Part shown: in pieces, positions 54,429 through 64,000 of the stretch
Layout of the letters: each line of letters begins with the position of its first letter
Numbering within the stretch: position 1 is the first letter of the stretch
Source of the DNA: Eurosta solidaginis
Lineage: Eukaryota > Arthropoda > Insecta > Diptera > Tephritidae
Assembly: GCF_040869045.1 (NCBI RefSeq)
Contig: NC_090319.1
Span: 360,299,739-360,363,738 of the forward strand
Length of the DNA: 64,000 bases
Reading direction: 5' to 3'
The notes under the pieces: generated by a model
Databases searched by the model: none
What the model was told of the DNA's origin: nothing
The model's input: only the letters and a program-made list of their open reading frames with translations
Translations under genes and position numbers: made by a program

Positions 54429-55170
54429 CATTCATCTATGATCAGTATGATTTTAACACGCTATACGTGAAGTGCGCGGGTATTGTAATTGTGAAGTACT
54501 ACTACTACTGAAGAGTTGTAAATAAAGGACATTTTGCTATCGGTACTGAATATTTGAGTTATTTATTCGACAGTTCAGAGATTCGAACTATAACAGAAGG
54601 TGTAGAAAAATCAGGAATTCGTTACAATATATAACAGGACAGCCTCTATGCCAAATCCTCAATGGCTTCATATTTACAGTCTGCAAAATTTTACATTTTC
54701 TTCCCTAAAAAATTTACCAAGTTTCTATTTTTTGTCACACAGTCAAGCAGCAAATCATATTGCGTCACTTTATGACTAATGAATTATAGAATTTTTTCGA
54801 TATGGGTTTTATTTAAGTGGGCGTGGTCGCGAACTGATTCCGGTTATTTTCTAATGTTTTTTTATAATAGTTAGTACAACCTTTATGCCAATTTTCAATA
54901 TGATATCTTCAACGGCTTTTAATTTTTGGCTTAAAAACTTTTAAATATAAGTGCAGTGCCAGGCCCATTTTCTAAGATGTTACTTATTTCTAATTTTTCT
55001 TCATAAAGTCAACCAACATATCAAGTTTCGTCCTTTGTCTATCTTTGGTAACAATTTACCGCATAATTGCCATTTTCGATATAATTTTTTTTTAAAGCGG
55101 GCGTTGTCCCCAATTGTTAATTTTTATAAAGTGAATGTATAATAGCAAGGACAACTTTTCTGCCACATTT

Positions 55171-55679
55171 CAACATGAAAAGAAGGAAAAAACTCCCTTT
55201 CGTGCGGTTTCTTTAACATAATGCCTAACTGGCCTTGACAAATGCGCCGTGCGTTCTGCCTTAAGGGTTAATTAAACTTCCTTAACTCTAACGCCATATT
55301 CGTAACCATAACCATCTCCAATGTGATCGATTAATGGTGCTTTAACCTAAAAATTGGGAAAATTTTATAAAAATGAAGAAAACGCAAAAAATACAAACAT
55401 GTTACACCAAAATAAATCCCTTAGTAATAACGTATCCAAAACAATGAATAAAATCTACAAAAAGTTATTAAATTCACCAACTCAAATATTTTTAGGTTAT
55501 GGATATGGCGAGAAACCAAGAACCAATTGGTTGGCTATGGCGTTAGCGTTATGGTATGGCAACATTAATCGATTACGTTGATTTCCATAAGGTAGGTTCG
55601 ATCAGCTGTTTTATCTGGTTATGGTTATATGGTTATAAGTCACCATTAATTGGTCCTTTATATGGACAAGATAAATAGG
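55171..55679. other. Unassigned, with weak GGTTATGG-type inverted motifs
   Basis: ACCATAACCATCTCC near 55309 and GGTTATGGATATGGCG near 55495 are loosely inverted, and GGTTATGGTTATATGGTTAT occurs at about 55617. It may be a decayed palindromic element; ends not seen. Confidence 0.35.
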
Positions 55680-56150
55680 CAAAAAATGATGTTCCTGCGG
55701 TAAATGGTAACAAGACGAAGTACTTGCTGATAACCAAGAAACAATCGGCGCGTTCGCCCCTTGGCAATTACGTCACTGTTCATGGATATAAATTCGAGGA
55801 TTCCGTCTATTTGGGAGCCAGTTAATGCCGTTAATGCAATAAAACGCCAGCTTAATCATACGAAGAATAACTCTTGTCAATAAGTAATCCTTTGGGCTGA
55901 GACGGTGTCGAGAAAAGATGAGATAGCTCTTGAGTGTTCCATAGAAAAGTTCCCCGGAAGATTTATTGTCCTGTCCGTGCTGCCGACGGTGAGTATCGAA
56001 TATGGCATGACGATGAGCTGTATGAGATTTATGCAGATACGAAGATAGTGCAGGGAAAAGCTTTGCCGACTAGGGCATGTTATGCGAATGGACGAAGACG
56101 CTCAGTCTACACCACAGCTTGGAAATCGCTTAGGCGGTTTAACATCAATT
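55680..56150 (+). mobile_element. Non-LTR retrotransposon RT remnant
   Basis: Broken reading on plus gives NKTKYLLITKKQ, LGNYVTVHGYKFE, VYLGASVNA, CPVRAADGEYRIWHDDELYEIYADTKIV split into short runs, then a GHVMRMDEDA-like end. This is the C-terminal RT region of a fly LINE. Frameshifts and deletions throughout. Confidence 0.65.
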
Positions 56151-56239
56151 AATGATTACTAAATTTATGACTCACTACATTCATGCATCTAAAAGAAACG
56201 ATATATCGAAAATATTTTTCAAAAATTACCTATGTATTT

Positions 56240-56465
56240 CAGTATTTGTTTAAAAACGCCCTATACAATTTTTTTTTTTCATAAACGCCCACCCAATGTT
56301 AAAGAGTATTGATTTTAATAACAGGTAGGGCGTTTTTGAAAAAAAGGTCCTAAATAGGGCGTGCTTTACCCGAATTCTAAGTTAGAAAGTTTTAAAAACA
56401 AATTTTGAAATAGGGCGTTATTTAAATGTTTCTGAGATAGGGCGTTTTCGAAGTACAACCGAGAG
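56240..56465. repeat. Cluster of GGGCGTTTT motifs
   Basis: AAACGCCCTATACAA (about 56255), GTAGGGCGTTTTTG, ATAGGGCGTGC, ATAGGGCGTTATT and ATAGGGCGTTTTCG (about 56447) lie within 200 bp, the first inverted relative to the rest. No exact unit length. Function unknown. Confidence 0.5.
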
Positions 56466-56508
56466 AGGGTTAATGTTATATTCAGCAGTCGATATGCTTT
56501 ATGCATGG

Positions 56509-56664
56509 CGGAACCAGGAACAGGTGGGCCGCCTGAAATAAGCTGATTGGTACTTTTTTGGTATGATTTGACACTTTAACTTCCGGCGCAGTACGATTTT
56601 GATATTTGTCCATAGATTTACAAAAACAAAGTACATGGAATTTGTATTTATATATGTGTGTATG
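56509..56664. mobile_element. CATGGCG MITE copy 3, right end lost
   Basis: Starts CATGGCGGAACCAGG, keeps CTTCCGGCGCAGTACGATTT, and stops at ATGTGTGTATG where a hAT-like tip CAGTGGCGTAGTGAGG begins (56665). Confidence 0.7.
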
Positions 56665-56905
56665 CAGTGGCGTAGTGAGGAGGGTGAAGCGAAGGGGCAT
56701 CTTGTCCAGTGCGCTACTCACAGGGGGCACCAAATGGTCCGCAAGGCAGAACTTCCTGTATAATTTGTATTTTTATTATAACTGATTTTTGGAAAATATT
56801 GATTTCTGGAAAAAAATTTGTATACTAAAAACACTTGCGACAGATTGTTAGAGTAATTGAAAGCTTATCATGCCTATTACGGTATCCGACGAATGCCACT
56901 CACGC

Positions 56906-57141
56906 CATTGTGAATGATGACTAAGTGTGATATCTTCTGCATAAACGCAAAATTCCAAAGGGATCAGATCACCTGATTTGTAAATGACTATCGCTGTCTC
57001 ATTCTGTATCTCTTTCTATCACCCACTGAAAATAGGCGCCGCCATATTGAACAGCCTGTCAAAACGCTGAAAAGTAGCCATATTGAACAGCCTGTCAGGC
57101 AGTTGACAGATAAGATAAACACTTAGTCACCATTCACAATG
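56906..57141. mobile_element. CATTGTGAATG MITE with 8-bp duplication
   Basis: 236 bp. Ends CATTGTGAATGATGACTAAGTG and its near reverse complement; flanked by ACTCACGC at 56898-56905 and 57142-57149. Non-coding; contains two GAACAGCCTGTCA repeats. Confidence 0.88.
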
Positions 57142-57688
57142 ACTCACGCGAATGCCATTCGATTCGCACTCCCCTCACTTGTTGAAATTCATTTCATTCT
57201 CATAAACGTCGGATGACTGCTTTACCCACTCACATAGCGGAATGTGTCAAAAGCTGTTTGACATTTCTTTAAATAAATCAAAATTGTTTGTTGCGATTAA
57301 ATTGTGCGTGAAAAATATAAAATAGAAATATAAAATAACAAAGTATGGATTCAATTGCTTTTTATTTTGACATAAATGAAGCAGAAAACAATACCGCATG
57401 CGTTAGATCTGTGAGAAATAGGGCACCGGACATTTTTGAGCTGGCAGACATAGATTAAGTAGGTAAATTAAGACAATTTTAATACACATGCGAGTGTACA
57501 TTTTTTATTTAAAGGTTTGTTAAACAATTTCGAGTCAATAAAAACGCTTATAGAAATCTGTTAAGCATATTTTGCAGTAATATTCCTTCCGTGATTAAAT
57601 CCACAGCAATAAGTCGCTAACAAAAGCTTTCTTTATGTCTGCAATATTAGCCGAAGGAAGCTAACAGAATGCAGTTGGTAAAGACTAC

Positions 57689-58579
57689 ATGGTAGGAATG
57701 GCTCAACGAACAGTGTCGAAGGTGTTTTCAGATGTTCTTGCAATTATGGAAAGGGAATTGTGCGAAAAGTGGATTAGTTTGCAAATGAATGACGAGGAGC
57801 AAATGGAATCCCGAAGTAACTTCTTCAACAAATCCAAAATTCCTGGTATTGTTATGTGCATTGATGGTACGCACGTAAGGATAGCAAAACCTTCACGAGC
57901 GAACTCCCATTTATTTTATAATCGAAAAGGTTTTTATAGTCTTAACGTACTGGTTGTAAGTGTGCTAAATATTTATTGTATTACCCTTAATCATAATATT
58001 TGATTATAAACAGCGTATACGGTACATTAACGCGAAATAACCTGGGTCAACACACGACTCATTCGTTTGGTCTAACAGTGACGTATAACAATTCTTCCAA
58101 GCTCAGTACGAAAGCGGAAATAGAAGTCTTCGTCTATTAGGTATAAGAAATCTTTATAATAATTTACTGTTCAACGATAACTTTATATCAAATATATATA
58201 TATGTGACGCAGGATACGGTCTTGCATCCTGGCTTATGACCCCTTTTCGCAACCCTGCACCTAATACTCCTCAAATCCGCTTCAACAAATGGCTGGGCGA
58301 AACATTATAGAGATAACTATTGGTGTTTGGAAGAACTGGTGTAGATGTCTTCTGTCTGCACCGCAACTTCACTACTCTCCTGAGAAGGCTGTGCAAATAA
58401 TCAATGTAGCTGCAGCACTTCACAATTTACGCATTCACTACAATATTCATGATGAATATCTCGATAACGTAAATAATGAGGAGGACGGAGAAACTCATTT
58501 TCAAGAAATTGAGCAACCGGAAAGGTATTATAGTGAAGCAGTTGAATTACGAAATCAAATGCTTCAAAGTTTTTTGTAA
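57689..58579 (+). pseudogene. HARBI1-like Harbinger transposase (broken)
   Basis: DDE transposase. First stretch 57689-57956 contains VMCIDGTHVRIAKP (first Asp). A likely GTAAGT intron ends TAAACAG near 58011, followed by INAK-stop-PGSTHDSFVWSNSD (second Asp). At 58208-58300: DAGYGLASWLMTPFRNPAPN. After a frameshift, ARNIIEITIGVWKN-type sequence carries the catalytic Glu (58289-58335), then HYSPEKAVQIINVAAALHN. At least two in-frame stops and one frameshift, so inactive. Confidence 0.82.
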
Positions 58580-58796
58580 ACAATTTATGTTATTATAAAT
58601 AAAAATACTGCCTTCATGGCCATGTAAAATATTTACTATACTTAAATTATAGTACATTGCAAATTTTATAAATTATGCCCGTTTTTTGTCTATTTTCATT
58701 AATTAAAAAAATTAATTTCATTATAAATAAAAATACTGCCTTCATGGCCATGCCAAATATTTTATACTATATACATACTTTTTTTAATACTATTTT

Positions 58797-59675
58797 TTAA
58801 AATTTTATTGTACTAGGATGTGGAAGGGAAGGTCGTAGTAGCGCACTATTCACTCTTTCAAGCTCCAGTTGCAAGAGTGGCCCCTTCACTTGAGTCTTGT
58901 CCCGCAATAATGTTTCAGTTGCAAAGTTATGCCTTTTAGTTTCTGCAACTAAGTCCGCTAATACCGAGCAGATTTGTTGAGTGTTCCTGTTCAGGCTGCT
59001 TATATTTGTTTCAATATTTTTCATGGTTTTGGTCAAATCGTCCACTTTTCTTTTTTGTGACCTCATTGCAGATGACACGTTATCGTGGAACTTCTTCTGC
59101 AAATCAATTTGCGTTTTTAACAACGTCATCTGGCTCCTTCTTTGTGGTGTTCTCTGCTGTGGCTGCGAAGAGCAAGCTGCAGGAGTGTTTTGGTTGCCGT
59201 TTTCTTCGTTCCCTGCAATGCCAGTTTCTGCGTTGCTCACCGCGGCGCAGGTTCTGTTGTGTGCCAAAGTGTCTGCCAGAAACTTCTGCTATGGCGTCAC
59301 CAATACATACCAGCTGCGCAACTTCCTCTTCCAAGGCAGTCAAATTTATTGTGGTGTTTGGTCCACCACCTGTTGCTAGCATTTGGGTGCGATTGTGGGA
59401 CATTTTCTTAATGGAAGATTTGGAATCTGACAATACCTGAAATTGAAATGAGTTTAACAAAATTTTTTATATGTAAAATATTTTCTTACTTTTTTCCACT
59501 CAGCAATGGACTTTGTTGGAGGTCCCAATGCATTTAAGTTGGTGCCTAGGGATGTCCAAAACACTGTCTGGCGGCTGCTTGGACATGTTTTTGGCGATGT
59601 CCTCGTTGAGCTTCATCCTTTCAACCATCAAAGTAAACTGTTCGCGATTTGTGTTGCGACTTCTGTTTAAAAATA
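58797..59675 (-). pseudogene. Myb/SANT-like DNA-binding protein of the Harbinger element
   Basis: Minus strand. Exon from about 59675 to 59490 reads NTNREQFTLMVERMK and, after a frame change, LGTNLNALGPPTKSIAEWKK; a 53-bp intron (59489-59437, GTAAGA...TTTCAG); exon from 59436 reads VLSDSKSSIKKMSHNRTQM, TALEEEVAQLVCIGDAIAE. A further frame change near 59260 leads into an open stretch with RRSQMTLLKTQIDLQKKFHDN and a Leu/heptad region to the stop near 58797. Zeste-like trihelix N-terminus plus coiled-coil C-terminus; partner of the transposase in known Harbingers. Confidence 0.75.
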
Positions 59676-60009
59676 TAACTATTACATAAATTTTACTAAA
59701 AAATATAAAAAATAACTAACCTTTTATTGAATTTTATTATATTTTAACTTTATTGCGCGTTATGTAAAATTTTTCTTTTCAATCCGCAACAGTTGTTTAG
59801 CGAATGACACTTAGAGCAAATGACAGCTATTGCGTTTCTATTGCGGTTATCGGAATGCAGGGAATCACCGAACTGCTTTATCTACAAAGTTTTATTCGCG
59901 AGCTGCATTGCCGATCGGTTATGAGAATACCAGATCTTCTCAATTCGAATGGCATTCCCCGCGGATAGGGGTGTATATCTTTTTTTCTCACCTTCAAAGT
60001 TACGATGGG

Positions 60010-63000
60010 CAGGCCCGACGAGAGGGGAGGGGAAATGGGGGATTCCCCCGGGCCCGGGACTTCTCAGAGGGCCCGCGATTTAGAGGTACTAAGACATTTT
60101 TTTAATTCAGGAGAGTTTTTAGTTGTTCCATGTTCAAGTTTTTAGCCGAATTTCAAAAGCAACGAATATTGATCATGATTTTTGCCTGGGCCTTCGAACA
60201 GTGAGGAGACAATAAAGGCATCAAACAAAAATGTATGTTTACATGAATCCGAAATCGTAAAGTTTTCGTGGTGACACTGATTAAGGTTCATCTTCAAAAA
60301 GTCTTCCAACAATACCACCAACTCGATATCAAAGTCCAGATTATTTAAACGACTTCGATACCGGTACCGTGAATAATGAGTTATTGCGACCTGAAGAAGT
60401 CAACGAAATAATTCATCGAGGTCACCAAAAGTGTCCTGTTATTTTTCCACGTGATTTTCGTGAAGAGGTATTTCCTACCTCGTTGGTAAACAGAAACTTG
60501 CCAAATGGAGAGAAAGTGGAGAGAGACTGCCAGCAGCAATGCTTTTAATTGCCTACCATGTCATCTGTTAAGCACCAATACTTTAAGTCGACCTAAAATT
60601 TGTTGTCCTAGCGGATATTTGTAATTTCAGGTATGGAAGAAGCTATAAGATAAACTGCCATCACACGAAAATACTCAAGATCACATTAAATGTTATATTC
60701 AATGGCGATCTTTACAAAACCTAATTCAAAAGGAGGCTACAATTGATATACTTATAAATGAGCAGCTCATCACTGAAACTCAAAAGTGGAAAGAAATTTT
60801 ATATAGAATTTTGGACACTATTTTATTTTTGGGTGAAAGAGGCCTAGCTTTCAAAGGCGAAAGTATACATCTTGATGAACGAAACGATGGACATTTTTTG
60901 GGCATCTAAGATCTCATAAGCCAATATGATCCGATACTTAGAGATCATTTGGAGAAGGTAGGATTTCACAACAGCAGCACACACGTTTACAAGTTCATTA
61001 TCTTTCCCCAGACATTCAGAACGAGTTTATAGAAATGTGTGCAAAGCACGTGAGGGCAACTACATATATTAGATCAAGGCAAGAGAGCCAAGTATTTTGC
61101 TATTATCGTTTACATAGATGCCTGTTGCTAGTCACGTGGACTACGTTCATTTTGCGCAATTCGAAAGCAACAAATTTTACAATTCAAGAACGGTTTTTGG
61201 CTTTCGTGAATTGTAACCAAAACACTGGTCAGAAAATCGCTGATCTAATTTGCCATACTCTAGGTAAACATGATATCCCATTAAAATATTGTCGTATGAA
61301 AGAAAGCACTACGTCACACTCTCGACAAAAACTCGAATGCTGATTACTCGCCTTGTGCAACCCACAGCCTCAATTTTGTGGTATTGATGCTGCAGAATGT
61401 TGTACGGCTGCAATTACTTTCTTCGGAGTTGTACAAAAATATTTTACTATTTTCAGCAGCACTCCACAACGATGGGACATCCTCAAAAAAATGTACCGAA
61501 CTCTCTTCATAGTCTTTCAGCCAAAAGCCTAATTTGACTGCGCAAGCATACGAAGATGTTACCGTCATTCTGGAGTATATCAGCAAGCTCGAATGTATCT
61601 TGCTGTCCTCAATTTGGTTAAAAATACTGACTACCATTAATGAAAGAAACGTGGTCCTCCAAGCTAGAGATCCGACGTCTAGAGGCTTTATTACCTGATT
61701 TGATTTCAGGGTCCAATTGAAAACAATTTTAAACGAATGCAAAACAGTTACTATTCAATTGAACATTTCGCCAAAGTTTCCGGACATTCGAAAGAGAAAC
61801 CCCAAAAGACGTTCTGAAGATAATTTAAATGAAATGATTACGGATGATTCAGAGTCTGATTTTAAAAACAATACATTCCTGGTGATCGCTGATTCGGTTA
61901 TCAGTGGCATTACTGAACGATTTGCAGCTTTGAGAAATTTGAGCGAGACGTTTTCCTTTTTGCGGCAATTTGAAGACATGGATGAAACTACGGCTTGGGC
62001 GTGCGCAGCAAAATTTGTCGAAAAATACAAGTCGGACATTTCTCAAAGCTTAGAATACGAAATAATTCACTTGAAACATATTTACGAAGCAAATTTTGAT
62101 AAAGGTCTGTCACCATTGGAATTGCTAAATGCCATCTACATATGTTCAAAATCTGGACACAATTTTCCCCAATATTTGTGTTGCTTTACGTATCTTTTGC
62201 GCTATACCTGTCACTGTAGCTAGTACACAACGTTCCTTCAGAGTCCTTTCAAGAATCAAAAACTATCATAGATCGTGTTCATCTCAAGCGCGAGTTTCAG
62301 GTCTTGCCACGCTTTGTGTTGAATCCGTTTTGGCAAGACAGTTATACATATTTGTATATTATTATAAAAAATTTTGCAGCGAAAAAAGCAAGAAAAGCCA
62401 CTCTTTGATATCCGAACCTTCTATATTGAATAATTAAAATTTATAATCTGTTGTGGTAATTTTTGCTTTTTGATACTCACGAGTGGACTGTATACAAAAT
62501 TCAGAACTACGCTGGTTCAATGTTGGTTGAATACTTTTTCAAACTCGTCTTTTATTTCTGCTTTCTTACATTCTAAGAATACATTTTTACATATCTGTTG
62601 GCGTCTATTTTATGCAAGGTTGTATTGATGAGTATTATAACTTAGGCACACTGAATTCATTATTCGAATTAGATAGTTAATTCATGTATACTTGATTAAT
62701 TTCATATTAGATTAATTGAATGTACTATAAACAATGACGAATGCAAACATAATCATCATTATATTTATCAGAAATGTATTAAAATGTTACCAAATAATTA
62801 GAAAATATTATTTGAAACAATATGTGGCTGATGAAAGAGAATTTTATTTCAACGTTACAATAAAATAGTATAAATAGTAAATATTCTGTGTTAATTTTAT
62901 TTTCAGCTCTTATTCCAAAAATCATTTAGTTGATGTGGCAATATTTTTTTTTATGTAATCCATCAAAAATGATTAATGCATGAGACGTCATTAATTCAAA

Positions 63001-63081
63001 TTAATCAAATGTGGTAGTGGATTTTTATAGGGGCCCGTAAGTTGTTTAGTCCCGGGTCCGGATTTTCTCTCTACGGCCCTG
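60010..63081 (+). mobile_element. hAT transposon copy B (same family as copy A), perfect 8-bp duplication
   Basis: 3072 bp, CAGGCCCGACGAGAG to CTCTACGGCCCTG, flanked by ACGATGGG at 60002-60009 and 63082-63089. Coding remnants on plus: HQKCPVIFPRDFREEVFPTS (60420-60480), LITETQKWKEILYRILDTIL (60765-60830), and the C-terminal VASTQRSFRVLSRIKNYHRS (62215-62275). Longest open run is 168 codons (61717-62223), so inactive. About 0.6 kb longer than copy A, mostly after the coding part. Confidence 0.88.
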
Positions 63082-64000
63082 ACGATGGGAATTATTTAAA
63101 AATGCATGTCAAAGGTGAATCTGAAACACGATGGAGCGCCAAATTACAAGCGTCTAGAGAATGTGGTACAACACTTAGAACAATTAGCAGGGGATACTAA
63201 CACCACATGTAATACCAGAAGCAAAGCTACAGTTCTGTTGCTAAATATGCAAAATTTTAGTTTCATAATATTAGTTAATTTCTGGTATGAAATCCTAAGA
63301 GGATTGATCGCATCCAGCTCAGATTACAAGATCCGTGGATGAATTTTAGAGAAGTGTATCATGATCTTACGTCATTGGGGACAGAACTATCCGAAATTCG
63401 AGACATTCTCTGTGAAGAAGCAATAGAAAAACAAAGCCTCTTTGTGAAAAATGGGAAAGCATCGCAAAAAGCTCGGAGAATCGGCTAGAGATGTTGGTCT
63501 TTCCGCAGAATGTGAAATGTGTCGCTTTATGAAAAGTCTTCTTCTTCTGATCATCTCCAATAAGATTTAAATGACTAAATTACTTTATTTTAGATCTAGG
63601 ATTTCTCTTTGACGTTGGAAATTTGTTAAACAAGAATAACAACGACTTAGAAAGAAATTGTAAGTACTTGGGTGAATTTTATAATACAGATTTCGATAGA
63701 ACAGATCTTTTTATCGAAATATGTGACTGCAAAATATTACTTCGCAGTAGAAAAGAAACTGAACCTAAAACTCCGTTAGAATTACTTACTTTTATAATCT
63801 AGTATGGAGAAGATAGTTTTCCAAACTTGCGACTGGCACTTCAAATACTCTTGACTATCTCAGTATCAATTGCTAGCTGCGAACGTTCATTCAGCGAATT
63901 AAAACAGATTTTGACATATTTACGATCAACGGATGGGGCAAGGTCGCCTAACTGACCTAAAATTATTAAAATACTTTTGTCTGGGTGCAAGGAAACCTCA

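Larger units (their letters stand above)
52979..54626 (+). mobile_element. Degenerate solo LTR with nested MITEs
   Basis: Begins TGTGGTGAATGTTAGCAA and ends GAATTCGTTACA, like the LTRs at 2452 and 22731, with TAAATAAAGGACATTTTGC near 54520 matching their polyadenylation region. Flanked by ATAT (52975-52978 and 54627-54630). It is longer than a normal LTR of this family because two MITEs and about 700 bp of unknown DNA (53543-54242) lie inside. Confidence 0.65.
52790..55170 (+). mobile_element. Old mini-me-like element, split by a solo LTR
   Basis: 52790-52978 and 54627-55170 carry diverged family 1/2 boxes (GGGCGGTGCCACGCCC; GTGGGCGTGGTCGC). They read as one element interrupted by the LTR at 52979-54626. 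Ends unclear. Confidence 0.5.
57150..59965. mobile_element. PIF/Harbinger element with two convergent genes
   Basis: Left edge carries GAATGCCATTCGATTC (57150) and the right edge its inverse (AATTCGAATGGCATTCC, 59940-59956), taken as terminal repeats. Between them are a HARBI1-like transposase on plus and a Myb/SANT-like gene on minus, the usual gene pair of this superfamily. A 3-bp duplication could not be fixed. Confidence 0.72.
56665..64000 (+). mobile_element. hAT transposon C (ZMYM1-like), host of nested insertions; runs off the window
   Basis: Proposed 5' tip CAGTGGCGTAGTGAGG at 56665; coding resumes at about 59975-60009 and 63090-64000. Reading across the gap left by copy B gives FFSPSKLRWELFKNAC, then ETRWSAKLQASRE after a frame change, and the hAT C-terminal dimerisation motif SIASCERSFSELKQIL near 63860-63910. 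The Harbinger element and copy B sit inside. The 5' half of its transposase is missing, so either deletion accompanied nesting or the tip at 56665 belongs to another element. Confidence 0.55.

Noticed and set aside
1..64000. tRNA or rRNA genes
   Set aside because: No stretch with convincing A and B boxes plus a cloverleaf was found by eye; a tRNA scan would settle it.

Overview
This window is eukaryotic and looks like the nuclear genome of a higher fly, most likely a tephritid fruit fly. It holds three recognisable host genes with short phase-consistent GT-AG introns, embedded in AT-rich DNA packed with insect transposon families. The host genes, left to right, are ballchen/NHK-1 (the fly VRK kinase, minus strand, cut by the left window edge), the histone variant H2A.Z/H2Av gene His2Av (plus strand, five coding exons) and SPARC/BM-40 (minus strand, four coding exons). 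From memory, all three also lie close together in Drosophila melanogaster near 97D, so this is probably a conserved microsynteny block that transposons have inflated here. All other protein-like sequence is transposon remnant.

Layout. 1-1907: ball, missing only its extreme C-terminus. 2216-6197: a small TIR element split by an internally deleted LTR retrotransposon (2452-6037; 4-bp duplication ATAT; SAP-domain Gag; most of Pol missing). 6346-9136: three foldback loci, two of them with perfect 8-bp target duplications. 9438-17695: His2Av. Its third intron is 7.25 kb and carries a mini-me/Helentron-like element with a 16-unit minisatellite, SINE-like insertions and an R1-like non-LTR remnant. 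18237-24560: SINE-like copy, jockey-like LINE fragments, and a second, minus-strand copy of the LTR element. 25100-26100: a composite palindrome-plus-tandem-repeat element. 26292-32176: SPARC. Its 4.8-kb second intron holds an R1-like remnant, a long palindrome, a 115/117-bp alternating tandem array, and a TIR element 7 bp from the donor dinucleotide of a splice site. 32200-56500: no host gene seen. It holds several mini-me/Helentron-like elements, a hAT element, small MITEs and a degenerate solo LTR. 56500-64000: a nest of DNA transposons, with a PIF/Harbinger element carrying two genes and one hAT element inserted in the coding sequence of another.

Functional picture. ball phosphorylates histone H2A and BAF and acts in chromosome condensation and germline stem-cell maintenance. 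H2Av is the replication-independent H2A variant. SPARC is a secreted calcium- and collagen-binding basement-membrane glycoprotein. The first two act on chromatin; the third is a neighbour only. No CRISPR array, operon, rRNA or confident tRNA gene was seen.

The most informative signals are structural. They are foldback families with exact 8-bp duplications, palindrome-head/tandem-body composite elements in two unrelated sequence versions, minisatellites of very different length inside copies of one element, a SINE-like element with a LINE-like tail next to its probable LINE partner, and several layers of nested insertion that give a relative chronology.
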